Assembly: GCA_910586555.1 (NCBI GenBank)
Contig: CAJUJY010000021.1
Coordinates: forward strand, 1 to 52,559
Source of the DNA: an uncultured Lachnospiraceae bacterium
GTDB taxonomy: Bacteria > Bacillota > Clostridia > Lachnospirales > Lachnospiraceae
Direction of reading: 5' to 3'
Length of the DNA: 52,559 nt
This document shows positions 1 through 8,816 of this stretch, piece after piece. Both the position numbers and the translations under genes were made by a program. Every line of letters begins with the position of its first letter. Within the stretch, counting starts at the first letter, position 1. Below the pieces are notes generated by a model. It was not told where the DNA came from and did no database searches. It worked only from the letters and a program-made list of their open reading frames with translations.

Positions 1-133
1 AGGGCTTTATGCACCGCTGCGTGTAAGTCCAAGCGCAAGCGGGCTGTCCATGGGACACTTTGGAACTGCCAGGGCATAAAAAAAATATATATACAATCCT
101 TTAAAATAAACCGTAGATAACTATAAATTATCT
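1..133 (+). repeat. Right-hand part of the structured dispersed repeat (copy 3, cut by window edge)
   Basis: This matches the right third of the two full copies at 24910-25576 and 39605-40294. It has the TTTATGCACC-GCTGCGTG segment, the GTCCAAGCGCAAGCGGG segment, the GACACTTTGGAACTGCCAGG strand of hairpin B, the GGCATAA motif and the terminal repeat at 115-133, which has one change (AGATAACTATAAATTATCT). The left half lies outside the window. The terminal repeat touches the stop codon (132-134) of the SMI1-family gene. No coding capacity was seen. Confidence 0.8.
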
Positions 134-791
134 ATTTTATATTTCTCCACATTTCCAGTTCTTTCTGGAACTGCTCTATATCCTGGATATAGTCAAGCCA
201 TTCCTGGTAAAACTCACTAAAACTGCCAGCAACAAGCATGTAACCGCCTTCATTATCTGTATCAAATACCTGGCCGCGCCTTTCACCAGATATAACCAGC
301 CCGAAATCCCACTGGCACCCATGTGTACCAAGGACAAAATATCCATTTGTATCACAAAGGCCATATTCATCAGAATTTCCAATTTCTACAAAGTATTTTT
401 CAGGATTTTTCTCATATGCTTCCTTGGAAAATGCATAATCATATTCCACTTCTTCAGATTCCATAGGGCATACTATAAATGGTTTTGCCATACTGCACCG
501 GTATGCCTCATAGAACTTTTCAACTCCTGGGCTGCTCCCTTTTCTTAAAAAATCTTTAAACTGGTATATGCCATAATCCGGACCTGCCCCTCCATCCCCA
601 ACTTCTGTAATAAACTGGAAATAGTCTTCTGGAAGCTGGAAATTGTATCTTTCTTCTACCCTATGGACAAATTCCTTAGTTATAGGAGGGTTAAGTTTAT
701 ACTGGTGTCTGGAAACACCAAACATTTCATATTCCGGGTCAAGTTGTTCTGCCTGTAATAATATTTTCTCTATTTCTTCCCTTTTAAACAT
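132..791 (-). CDS. SMI1/KNR4 family protein
   Basis: A 219-residue cytoplasmic protein without signal peptide or membrane segments. Residues about 35-70 (ITKEFVHRVEERYNFQLPEDY followed by an EVGDGGAGPDYGIY stretch) and the later IGNSDEYGLCDTNGYFVLGTHG segment are the usual SMI1/KNR4 (SUKH) pattern. Members often act as immunity proteins against contact-dependent or polymorphic toxins, or as stand-alone housekeeping proteins; no toxin gene is visible here, so its role is open. The ATG at 791 has an AAGGGAA ribosome binding site 7 bases upstream. The stop codon lies on the edge of a terminal repeat of the dispersed element, so the C-terminus (MWRNIK) may have been set by that insertion. Confidence 0.75.
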   Translation of the reverse strand: MFKREEIEKILLQAEQLDPEYEMFGVSRHQYKLNPPITKEFVHRVEERYNFQLPEDYFQFITEVGDGGAGPDYGIYQFKDFLRKGSSPGVEKFYEAYRCSMAKPFIVCPMESEEVEYDYAFSKEAYEKNPEKYFVEIGNSDEYGLCDTNGYFVLGTHGCQWDFGLVISGERRGQVFDTDNEGGYMLVAGSFSEFYQEWLDYIQDIEQFQKELEMWRNIK

Positions 792-814
792 ATAAATTCC
801 CTTTTATGGTAATG

Positions 815-1696
815 TTAAAACTGTAAATTTTTCTGCTGGTGTCCCCTGTCAGTTGTAAGATCCCGTGTTGCAACTGAAACAAAAAGCCCGTTCATAATAT
901 GGTATAAAGTATTTCCAATTACAACCCCTATAAGGAAAATAACATAATCATCTATGGCACATCTTCCAAGTCCTGTTACCTGCTGTAATAATTCAAGCAC
1001 AAACGGGAATAACAGGCAAACAAAAAGCCTTACAATAAAATGCCTGTTTCTAAGGTATATCCTGGCAAAGTAGCCAGCAGGCACTCCGAAACATATTATT
1101 TCTATTATATATACCATAACAGGGGCAAGGCTCTGCCCTGTCCTTATTATATATTCAATATGTTCTGCTGTCGCCATAAATGGTACAAACAAGTGTGCCC
1201 CGAATGACGGTGCATCATATGGCGGAACAAAAGGTGTAACAAAGTATTGTTTAAGTATTGCAAGTGCATATATAACAATAAAAAATTTACTCATTCTGTG
1301 AAAAAATAAAGTAAAACCATCAAACCTAGGCCCTCTGTCAAACAAATCCCTTAAACAGCAGTACAAAAAAGGTATTAACCAGTTAAGCAGTATAAGCACA
1401 ATAATAGAATAATCATATTTTATCCACTGGTTTGGCTGTATAATATATATTATAATGCCAAATGCAAGTGATGTGATAACCATAAATGATGCATGTATAA
1501 AGTTATAATCATAGTTTAATGACGATTCCAGGAAAAAGTGCGACAGGCATACCGAACATGCAATAGCAAATACAATTACTACATAACGCTGTGGCACAAA
1601 ATAATATATACATACCTCCATAATAAAGCATATAAGGCTTAACAGGATTACAAGGCTGCTTATATTGACTGATTGTTTATTCATGATACATACCAT
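815..1696 (-). CDS. VanZ-like membrane protein
   Basis: A 293-residue polytopic membrane protein with about seven or eight hydrophobic segments. The C-terminal part (residues about 225-270: LLFPFVLELLQQVTGLGRCA, then DDYVIFLIGVVIGN) is the characteristic VanZ signature of a Pro/Glu helix, a GR.c.i.D turn and a final glycine-rich helix. VanZ-like proteins are named after the teicoplanin resistance protein, but most chromosomal ones have no known substrate. A second in-frame ATG at 1684 is possible; both follow an AAGGATGG site. It lies 23 bases upstream of the SMI1 gene on the same strand and may be cotranscribed with it. Confidence 0.7.
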   Translation of the reverse strand: MVCIMNKQSVNISSLVILLSLICFIMEVCIYYFVPQRYVVIVFAIACSVCLSHFFLESSLNYDYNFIHASFMVITSLAFGIIIYIIQPNQWIKYDYSIIVLILLNWLIPFLYCCLRDLFDRGPRFDGFTLFFHRMSKFFIVIYALAILKQYFVTPFVPPYDAPSFGAHLFVPFMATAEHIEYIIRTGQSLAPVMVYIIEIICFGVPAGYFARIYLRNRHFIVRLFVCLLFPFVLELLQQVTGLGRCAIDDYVIFLIGVVIGNTLYHIMNGLFVSVATRDLTTDRGHQQKNLQF

Positions 1697-1878
1697 CCTT
1701 ATGTGTTTTAACTAAAATTAATAATATACCTTTAACAGTATACCACACTTTTTAGTATCTGTGGACGTTGTTTGTTGAAAAAGAGCAAAATTTTTATTTT
1801 TGTTACTATTGACAAGTAAAAACAGGATATACCATACATTTTCTGGTTATCCTGCTATATTACCTGTTAGTTTATGGT

Positions 1879-3015
1879 TTAATTCCAATATTTCCTGTAC
1901 TCATTTATATCACCAGCTAATATTTTTATCCCTTTTATTGTATGGTCAAAAAGCCCTTTTTCATAGAACTCCTTAAGAATCATTCCAACAGGTATTCCAA
2001 CTATAAGCCCTGACACCCCCATAATCCTGTAACCAATAAACATAGAGATAAGTGTTAAAAAAGGGCTCATGCCTATACTGTCACCTACAAGTTTAGGTTC
2101 AAGCAGCCTGCGCACAATCATTGTAACAAGATATGCCATAATAAGTGCCAGGGCTTTTAAATACTCACCTGTAATTACAGAATACAAAGCCCATGGCATA
2201 AGCACAGTGCCTGTCCCTATAAATGGCAGGAAATCAAGTATTGCTGTTATAAGTGCTACAGGTACAGCATATTCCACCTTCATAGCTGCAAAGAATACAA
2301 GCAGTATAATAAACATAACTATCATTATATAGAAACATGCTTTCAGGTAACCACCTATAGCAATAAATACAGTATCCCTTACTATTGCTATAGATGCACT
2401 TATGCTTTCAGGCATACATTTCTTTACGGCTGCTTTTATCCTGTCACTTCCTGCTGTAAAGAAATATGCAATCATAAGTGTAAGTATTGAAATAATAAAT
2501 ATATCAACAAGGGAACTTGCCACTGAACCTACTGCTGATACAGGGCTTGTGCTTAATGAATTAAGTGCCGCCAGTATATATTCATTTATTTTGCTTTCAT
2601 TATCTGCAAACAGGTTTTTAATATTTGCAGGTATTATATCATATTTCTCATGCAGTGCCAGTGCAAACTGCTGTAGGTTATCAAGTACATTTTCATAAAT
2701 ATCCGGAAGGGTTCCAAGCATTGAACTTACTTGTGAAAAAAGTGCACTTATAACCGCATATAACAGTCCTGTTATTGCAATAATAACAAGGACAATTACT
2801 ATTGCAGAACCATGTTTTCTCATTATCTTAATACGTTTTTCAAGAAAATGCACAAGCGGGTTTGCCATCATTGCTATAATCCATGCAATAATTAGCGGTG
2901 CAAAAAATTTTACAAGCCCTGGCAGTACAAATATAAGAAACAATAACCCGCCAAGTACTACTGCCAGATGGACACATATCTTTTTGTGCATTACAACCTG
3001 GTTGTTCTCTTCCAT
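1879..3015 (-). CDS. AI-2E family transporter (YtvI/TqsA-like permease)
   Basis: A 378-residue integral membrane protein with about eight hydrophobic segments. It begins with the FVLPGLVKFFAPLIIAWIIA helix pair and ends with the conserved block around residues 280-350 containing LDFLPFIGTGTVLMPWALY and the LEPKLVGDSIGMSPF loop, typical of the PF01594 family. Some relatives export autoinducer-2 or sodium; the substrate cannot be told from sequence. An upstream extension to 3063 is open, but the ATG at 3015 follows an AAAGGAATGGCGG stretch and matches the usual family start. It is followed at 3106 by a DUF368 gene on the same strand. Confidence 0.85.
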   Translation of the reverse strand: MEENNQVVMHKKICVHLAVVLGGLLFLIFVLPGLVKFFAPLIIAWIIAMMANPLVHFLEKRIKIMRKHGSAIVIVLVIIAITGLLYAVISALFSQVSSMLGTLPDIYENVLDNLQQFALALHEKYDIIPANIKNLFADNESKINEYILAALNSLSTSPVSAVGSVASSLVDIFIISILTLMIAYFFTAGSDRIKAAVKKCMPESISASIAIVRDTVFIAIGGYLKACFYIMIVMFIILLVFFAAMKVEYAVPVALITAILDFLPFIGTGTVLMPWALYSVITGEYLKALALIMAYLVTMIVRRLLEPKLVGDSIGMSPFLTLISMFIGYRIMGVSGLIVGIPVGMILKEFYEKGLFDHTIKGIKILAGDINEYRKYWN

Positions 3016-3105
3016 AAAAACCGCCATTCCTTTCCAGTGCCCGCAGGCTTTTTGCAAAGGCACTAATATTATAACAGGCTATAAACAGTTAAAAGCTGCC
3101 TGGTT

Positions 3106-3954
3106 TTATTTGCCAAGCTGCCTTGATGCAAATACTCCTGCCACAAAACATATAATCCCGGTTAAAATTGCTATTATATTAATACCTGCCATATCCGTAC
3201 CCATAAGGATTACTACCGGTGAAGAAATTACAAGTCCTAATATCGCACAATATGTATGTGCTTCAAACTTCTGTAATAATATTTCTATAATTTTTGCAAT
3301 AACAAAAATACCAATAACTACACCAATCCCAAAAGGCACAAGAGAACCACATATATTTAACACTGTATTAAAGTCACGTGCTGCTAAAGCTGTGACAAAA
3401 TCTGTAATAGCATTTATTATAGGGTTATAATAACCTAATATCATCATCATCATTGAACCGCTTACACCTGGTATTACCATTGTTGCAGATGCAAGTATGC
3501 CTATAAAGAATATCTTAATTATTGAAATAATATCCAGTGAAAGTGTTACATCTTTGCCATTCCCTCCAAAATACTGCATAGCTATAATTGCTATAAAAAA
3601 CAAAAGAAATAACAGTATATGTGGAAGTTTTAATGATGTCTTTTTAACATGCCCATAAAGCATAGGCACACCACCAATTATAAGGCCAATAAAGACCATG
3701 CTGGTCTGGAACGGGAAGTTTGCATATAATGATTTTATAGAAAATGCAAGGCCAACTATTCCAATTAACATTCCAATAAAATATGGCAATAGTATTAATA
3801 TGCTTTTCTTAAGCTGCTTAAACAGGTGTGTAATACAAAATATTATATCATCATAAACCCCCATTGATACCATCATTGTGCCACCACTAACACCTGGTAT
3901 TGCATTGGCAACCCCTATTACTACACCTTTAAGGATATCTTTTAAAAATTTCAT
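3106..3954 (-). CDS. DUF368 family membrane protein, probable undecaprenyl-phosphate translocase (PopT-like)
   Basis: A 282-residue polytopic protein with the family's duplicated signature: GVANAIPGVSGGTMMVSMGVYD near the N-terminus and MVIPGVSGSMMMMILGYYNP near the middle, both in membrane re-entrant positions. DUF368 proteins were shown in other bacteria to return undecaprenyl phosphate to the inner leaflet of the membrane for cell wall synthesis; applying that here is inference by family. An upstream in-frame ATG at 3972 lacks a ribosome binding site, while 3954 has AAGGAAAGG 5 bases before it. It lies just upstream of the AI-2E-type gene on the same strand and is divergent from the peptidase gene at 4178. 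Confidence 0.85.
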   Translation of the reverse strand: MKFLKDILKGVVIGVANAIPGVSGGTMMVSMGVYDDIIFCITHLFKQLKKSILILLPYFIGMLIGIVGLAFSIKSLYANFPFQTSMVFIGLIIGGVPMLYGHVKKTSLKLPHILLFLLFFIAIIAMQYFGGNGKDVTLSLDIISIIKIFFIGILASATMVIPGVSGSMMMMILGYYNPIINAITDFVTALAARDFNTVLNICGSLVPFGIGVVIGIFVIAKIIEILLQKFEAHTYCAILGLVISSPVVILMGTDMAGINIIAILTGIICFVAGVFASRQLGK

Positions 3955-4177
3955 TTTAACCTTTCCTTCCATAAATAATTTAATTAATTATAAATATTTG
4001 CTCACATAAAGTTTGACTTTTTGCTAAATTTCTGCCACACTATTCTTGTAAGTTTTTATTATTACTAACTATTGTATAAAGATTTTAGAATTATATCACA
4101 GAAAATAATTTAACTCAACGGATTAACCAACATTAACAAAATATTAATAATTATAAAACCAGAAAGGGGAAATGTCT

Positions 4178-6634
4178 ATGAACAGAAATAGAAACTCCAG
4201 GTATATAAGCCTGTTTATAGCAGCAAGCATGGCATTTACAAGCACAGGTATTCCTGCCAATGCAAAAGATAAAAATACCGAAACCCTTAGTATGCTTTCA
4301 AGGGTTATAGAAAGCAATAATAATGGGCTTTTAAGATATGCTTATGTTGACAGTGACGGAAATAAACAAAAACTTTCCACACCTTCTACGGACAATCTAA
4401 GGCAGGCTTCCAATATTCCATCTAAATATGACCTGCGTGACAAAAACTTATCAACATCCATTAAAGACCAGGGTGTTACAGGTGCATGCTGGGCATTTGC
4501 AGCAATTAAGGCCTCTGAGTCAAATTCTATGCTTAAAAGTATTACAAATCCAGGAAACACTGACTTTTCGGAGAGCCACCTTACATGGTATTCATATAAT
4601 TCAATTAAAGACCGTTCAAATGCTATGTATGGCGATGGCATAACCCCTGTTTCTGCTCCTGCCAATATACCACATATATTTCCAATGTTTGAAAACCAGT
4701 CTTCTTCAAGGACTACAGCATATGATATTGGAGGCAATGCACTTACAGCTATTGCCACACTTGCACAGTGGTCAGGCATAGAAACAGAAGATAATGCGCC
4801 TTTTACGGCAGGAAACTATAATGAAGAATACAGCATGGCAGATAACATGGCATCAAAAGATATTTCCATGCGTTATAATTCTGTTGCACACCTTCAAAAT
4901 TCAGAATGTTATGATAACAGTACAAGGGCACAGATTAAAAAGGCGCTTATGGAACATGGTGCAATAGATATATCCATGTTTTATGATGAATGTGGCTTTG
5001 AAACCAATTCATTAAGCGGCAAGTCCTTTTACCAGGTAAAGTATTCTGGTGAAATGGCACAGAGAATGGCTAACCATTGTGTAACTATAGTTGGATGGGA
5101 CGATAATTATTCCAGGAATAACTTCAGGAACAGGCCTTCTGGCAATGGTGCATGGCTTATTGCTAACAGCTATGGGCCAAAATACAATGATAATGGCTAT
5201 TTCTGGCTGTCATATGACGAGCCTTCAATCTGTGATATATTTACATTTGATGTAGAGCCAGTTTCAAATTATGATAATAACTACCAGTATGACGGGATAG
5301 GATATGGCGATACAGTTTACATAAAAAATAAAAGCATACAGGGAGCTAATGTATTTACCGCAGACAAGGACAGTGCACAGTCATTAAAAGCAGTATCTTT
5401 TTATACACTTACAGACAAACAGGCATACACCATTAAAATATATAAAAATGTTTCTGGAAAGTCCCCAACAAAGGGCACACTTGTTAAGGAATGTACAACA
5501 AACGGCACTGCAAAACTAAGCGGCTACCATACTATACCTTTGTCTTCAAGCTGTAAACTTGATGCTGGTGAGAAATTCTCTGTTGTTATAACTTATAAAT
5601 ATAATTCTTCCAATGGCAGCCAGGCATACCTTCCAATAGAAGGACAGGATATACCTGCAAGCAGTGTAAAATACAGCTATTCATCTAAAAAAGGGCAAAG
5701 CTATTATTACCTTAATAAAAAATGGCATGATGCATCATCAAATGGCCTAAATAATATATGCATAAAAGCATTTACAACTGACCTTGACAAACCAAGTGTA
5801 ACACCATCTGCTACACCAGTACCAGCAGAAACTGCCACACCTGCCCCGTCTGCTACACCTGTTATTACAGAAAGCATGGAGCCTGTAACCACAAACACAC
5901 CTGGCGCTACAGAAAGCATAGAACCTGTAACTACAAACACACCTGGCGCTACAGGAAGCATGGAACCTGTAACCACAGATATGCCTGGTGCTACAGCCAG
6001 TGCAATACCTGGCAGTAATGGTAATACAAGTATACCTGCTGTAACTGGTGCACCCGCAGATACAGATACAACACCTTCCACAACTGGCACACCTGCTGCA
6101 AGTGCAGTACCAGTACCTTCTGGTTCATTAATTTTTGATACTGCCAGGATAAAAATATCAAAAAACACTGTTACCCTGGGCAAAAATGAAGATTACAAGT
6201 TAGGTGTGTCCATAAACAGCAGATCATCAAATTTATCTTTAGATAATATAAAATATACAAGCAACAACAATAAAGTAGCTGTTGTTGACAGTTCAGGCAT
6301 GGTTACTGCAAAATCTGTAGGCACTGCAATTATAACAGCCTTTATGGACAGGGCTGAACCAGCCAGGATAGAAGTTAATGTTAAAAAAGCACCTTCCATG
6401 ATTAAACTTACAACGCCAGCTAATAAAAAAGTTAAAAAAGGCAATACTTTTAAAATCACAGCAAAAGTCCCAGATGGAAGTGCCAGTTACCATTTTAAAT
6501 ATTCCTCTTCCAATAATAAAATTGCTAAGGTAAATAAAAAAGGCAATGTAAAAGCACTGAAAAAAGGAAAAACTGTAATAACTGTAAAGACGTATAATAA
6601 TAAAAAAGCAGCCATAAAATTAACTGTAAAATAA
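4178..6634 (+). CDS. Secreted C1 (papain-like) cysteine peptidase with Thr/Pro linker and Big_2-type tail
   Basis: About 818 residues. Counting from the alternative ATG at 4172: signal peptide 1-32 (cleavage near PANA-KD); C1 peptidase domain about 80-360 with oxyanion Gln100, Cys106 (GACWAF), His302 (NHCVTIVGWDD) and Asn332 (NSYG); a beta-rich lectin-like region about 365-540; a Thr/Pro/Ala linker about 545-645 containing three 14-residue repeats; and two bacterial Ig-like (Big_2) modules about 650-820, the second lysine-rich. It probably digests proteins or peptides outside the cell while the tail interacts with the wall. AAAGGGG at 4163-4169 favours the ATG at 4178. No sortase motif is present. 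All catalytic residues are in place. Confidence 0.88.
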   Translation: MNRNRNSRYISLFIAASMAFTSTGIPANAKDKNTETLSMLSRVIESNNNGLLRYAYVDSDGNKQKLSTPSTDNLRQASNIPSKYDLRDKNLSTSIKDQGVTGACWAFAAIKASESNSMLKSITNPGNTDFSESHLTWYSYNSIKDRSNAMYGDGITPVSAPANIPHIFPMFENQSSSRTTAYDIGGNALTAIATLAQWSGIETEDNAPFTAGNYNEEYSMADNMASKDISMRYNSVAHLQNSECYDNSTRAQIKKALMEHGAIDISMFYDECGFETNSLSGKSFYQVKYSGEMAQRMANHCVTIVGWDDNYSRNNFRNRPSGNGAWLIANSYGPKYNDNGYFWLSYDEPSICDIFTFDVEPVSNYDNNYQYDGIGYGDTVYIKNKSIQGANVFTADKDSAQSLKAVSFYTLTDKQAYTIKIYKNVSGKSPTKGTLVKECTTNGTAKLSGYHTIPLSSSCKLDAGEKFSVVITYKYNSSNGSQAYLPIEGQDIPASSVKYSYSSKKGQSYYYLNKKWHDASSNGLNNICIKAFTTDLDKPSVTPSATPVPAETATPAPSATPVITESMEPVTTNTPGATESIEPVTTNTPGATGSMEPVTTDMPGATASAIPGSNGNTSIPAVTGAPADTDTTPSTTGTPAASAVPVPSGSLIFDTARIKISKNTVTLGKNEDYKLGVSINSRSSNLSLDNIKYTSNNNKVAVVDSSGMVTAKSVGTAIITAFMDRAEPARIEVNVKKAPSMIKLTTPANKKVKKGNTFKITAKVPDGSASYHFKYSSSNNKIAKVNKKGNVKALKKGKTVITVKTYNNKKAAIKLTVK
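5870..5995 (+). repeat. Three tandem 42-base repeats coding the peptidase linker
   Basis: Units begin at 5870, 5912 and 5954 and encode ESMEPVTTNTPGAT, ESIEPVTTNTPGAT and GSMEPVTTDMPGAT. They lie in frame inside the peptidase gene, so copy number changes would lengthen or shorten the spacer between catalytic and Ig-like domains without breaking the frame. Confidence 0.9.
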
Positions 6635-6671
6635 TTCTGGCAGTTATATTATTAAAAAGAAGCGGATTAAA

Positions 6672-7550
6672 ATGAAAAAGAAGAATAAAGGGATATTATG
6701 TATAATATGTGCAGCTTTTTTCTTTGCACTTATGAATTTATTTGTAAAAATGCCAGGTGGCATTCCAACTTTGCAGAAAGCATTTTTCAGAAATGTTGTA
6801 GCAATATTTTTTTCATTTGCACTGATAATTAAAAACCATGTGCATATTTCAGACGGCAAGGGGAACTGGCACCTGGTACTTTTACGTTCAGTATTTGGTA
6901 CTATTAGTTTAATATTTAACTTTTATGCCATTGACCATTTAAATATTTCCGATGCCTCAATGCTTAATAAGCTTTCACCATTTTTTGCCATACTGTTTTC
7001 ATATTTTATATTAAAAGAAAAGGCAAAACCTTACCAGCTTGCCTGTGTATTTGCTGCACTTTCTGGTACATTATTTATATTGAAACCTGGCTTTATGTTC
7101 CACGGCAGCAGTTCCCAGTTTATACCATTCCCTGCGCTTATAGGTCTTTTGGGCGGCATGGGTGCAGGAATGGCCTATACTTTGCTGCGCAAAGCTACAA
7201 CAAGGGGTGTGCCAGGCAGCCTTATTGTATTCTTTTTCTCAGTGTTTTCATGCCTGTGCTCACTTCCATACTGTATAACAAACTATACACCAATGGACTT
7301 AAAACAGCTTGTATTCCTGCTTTTAGCAGGACTTGCCGCAACAGGAGGGCAGTTTTGCATAACAGCAGCATATACTTATGCACCTGCTAATGAACTGTCA
7401 GTCTATGACTACTCCCAGATAATATTTGCAGGGCTGTTTGGCTTTTTATTCCTTAATGAACTTCCTGATATATTAAGCCTTATTGGATATGTGGTTATTA
7501 TAAGTGCATCAGTTATTATGTTCGTTCTGCGTAACAGGCGGGATTCCTAA
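6672..7550 (+). CDS. EamA/DMT family transporter
   Basis: A 292-residue protein with ten predicted membrane helices in two homologous halves, as in the drug/metabolite transporter superfamily. The first EamA half (about 8-138) contains ALMNLFVKMPGG and LSPFFAILFSYFILKEK; the second (about 155-285) contains YDYSQIIFAGLFGFLFLNELP. The substrate is unknown; relatives export amino acids, nucleotides or other metabolites. It starts 37 bases after the peptidase stop and may be cotranscribed. Its last 42 bases overlap the 3' end of the convergent exonuclease gene. Confidence 0.85.
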   Translation: MKKKNKGILCIICAAFFFALMNLFVKMPGGIPTLQKAFFRNVVAIFFSFALIIKNHVHISDGKGNWHLVLLRSVFGTISLIFNFYAIDHLNISDASMLNKLSPFFAILFSYFILKEKAKPYQLACVFAALSGTLFILKPGFMFHGSSSQFIPFPALIGLLGGMGAGMAYTLLRKATTRGVPGSLIVFFFSVFSCLCSLPYCITNYTPMDLKQLVFLLLAGLAATGGQFCITAAYTYAPANELSVYDYSQIIFAGLFGFLFLNELPDILSLIGYVVIISASVIMFVLRNRRDS

Positions 7551-8195
7551 TGTATCAGCAAAAAATTCAGGGCACATTTCAAGAAGTGTATTGCCATCCC
7601 TTGCCGGGCTGAATAAATCAAGCACTGGTTTCATAACACGTTCAAACTTTTCAGGATTTTTAGATAAACGCAGTATCTCAGCAGTATTTACAGCATCTGA
7701 AAGTGCAGTATGTTCTGCGCCTGTAAACTTATAATCTGCTGCCTGGACAGCCTGTTTAAGCTTTATCTTTTTTTCAATCCTTAAAAGTTTGCTGTATTCA
7801 AGCTGGAAATCCACCCAGTTTGCTGCCATCCTGCCTATAATCTTTCCCTTATAACCTTTAAAATCTGCCTCCACCTGGAACTGGTGTATATCTGACATGC
7901 TCCATGAATAGAAGGTTGTTTTTTCATTGCCTATCCATTTGCTAAAATCATCTAATGCCTCAAAAAAACAAGGCGCACCAGCAAGTTTATCATCTGTAAT
8001 TCCAGTAAGCTTTATTATCCTGCTGTTCATCTTTCCAAATGAAGGACTTACATAAGTCTGGTATTTATCAGTTACATCAAATTTGTCATTCATCTTTACA
8101 GCACCAATCTCTATAAGTTCACTTGACAGTTTTTTGTCTTCATGGCATTGTTTATCTATTTTATTCATCTCTAAATCTATCATGATATGGTTCAC
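7509..8195 (-). CDS. DEDD-family 3'-5' exonuclease (DnaQ/RNase T/KapD-like)
   Basis: A 228-residue protein. ExoI motif MIDLEMN (residues 5-11, the D-x-E metal ligands), ExoII region around the SWSMSDIHQFQVEADF segment, and the ExoIII region AEHTALSDAVNTAEIL (H-x(4)-D, placing it in the DEDDh type). The VSPSFGKMNSRIIKLTGITDD segment is typical of the KapD/Eri1-like branch that acts on RNA or short single strands. The start is GTG at 8195, preceded by GGAAGGAAGTGG. The gene converges with and overlaps eamA by 42 bases. Substrate is not deducible. Confidence 0.85.
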   Translation of the reverse strand: MNHIMIDLEMNKIDKQCHEDKKLSSELIEIGAVKMNDKFDVTDKYQTYVSPSFGKMNSRIIKLTGITDDKLAGAPCFFEALDDFSKWIGNEKTTFYSWSMSDIHQFQVEADFKGYKGKIIGRMAANWVDFQLEYSKLLRIEKKIKLKQAVQAADYKFTGAEHTALSDAVNTAEILRLSKNPEKFERVMKPVLDLFSPARDGNTLLEMCPEFFADTLGIPPVTQNEHNN

Positions 8196-8430
8196 AAGTC
8201 CACTTCCTTCCGCCAGTTATATATATTTTAGCACAAATTTCACAATATTTAAACATTTTATTAATTTTGCACTAATTATCCAGTTTTTTTTGTATATTTT
8301 CCCAATGTTGCTTATGATGTTTTCTGTTATTCTGTCCACTTTTGTGAAAATATTATAAAATAAAAATTTATTTTTGCTTTAAACATTGTTGGTTTTTTAC
8401 ATTGGTTTTTCGTCTAAAAGCCCTGTAAAA
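8196..8430. other. Intergenic AT-rich spacer between exonuclease and veg
   Basis: The 320-base gap 8196-8515 holds the divergent control regions of the exonuclease gene and veg. I see no open reading frame, RNA gene or repeat in it apart from the veg promoter listed separately. Confidence 0.5.
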
Positions 8431-8459
8431 TTGACTTTTTTGTAATTTTGTGCTAAATT
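8431..8459 (+). promoter_or_regulatory. Sigma-A promoter of veg
   Basis: TTGACT at 8431-8436, a 17-base spacer and TAAATT at 8454-8459, about 55 bases upstream of the Veg start codon. Spacing and -35 fit a vegetative promoter. Confidence 0.6.
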
Positions 8460-8515
8460 AGCTTATGTAATATTAAAGATTATTGTAGACATACAACGAA
8501 AGGCATAGGTGGAAA

Positions 8516-8755
8516 ATGAGCCAGACAGATATAAACAGGGTAAAGTCGTCCGTTGGTAAAAATATTGGCAGTAAAGTTAAAGTCCGCGCAAACCGCGGCA
8601 GACATAAAATTGATATAACTGAAGGTATAATATGCCAGGCCTATCCAAGCATATTCCTTATCCAGGTTGAAAATAAACTGGATAAGACCGTCCACACAAT
8701 TTCTTTTAGCTATACAGATGTATTAACTAAAGATGTGCAGATGCAGCTTATATAA
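8516..8755 (+). CDS. veg: Veg family protein
   Basis: A 79-residue small protein matching Veg over its whole length: MSQTDINRVKSSVGKNIGSK, the VRANRGRHK basic stretch, ITEGIICQAYPSIFLIQVE and the FSYTDVLTKDVQ end. In Bacillus subtilis Veg is a highly expressed small protein that promotes biofilm matrix gene expression and affects spore outgrowth. Here it is monocistronic: own promoter, AGGTGG ribosome binding site at the ATG, and a terminator directly behind it. The function in this anaerobe is inferred from family only. Confidence 0.92.
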   Translation: MSQTDINRVKSSVGKNIGSKVKVRANRGRHKIDITEGIICQAYPSIFLIQVENKLDKTVHTISFSYTDVLTKDVQMQLI

Positions 8756-8774
8756 ACTAAATATACCGATTATA

Positions 8775-8814
8775 ACAACAGGAGTAATCTTTATTTAAAG
8801 ATTACTCCTGTTGT
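8775..8814. terminator. Bidirectional terminator between veg and the CheA-like gene
   Basis: A perfect 18-base-pair stem (8775-8792 with 8797-8814) closed by a 4-base loop, located 20 bases after veg and 2 bases after the stop of the convergent kinase gene. Confidence 0.8.
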
Positions 8815-8816
8815 AT

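Noticed and set aside
132..791. Toxin-immunity island from the SMI1/KNR4 gene
   Set aside because: No polymorphic toxin, secretion or further immunity genes are seen next to it in the window.
5707..6183. 158-residue open frame antisense to the peptidase linker
   Set aside because: Its Val/Gly/Ala repeats are the mirror of the Thr/Pro repeats of the peptidase; shadow of a biased repeat.
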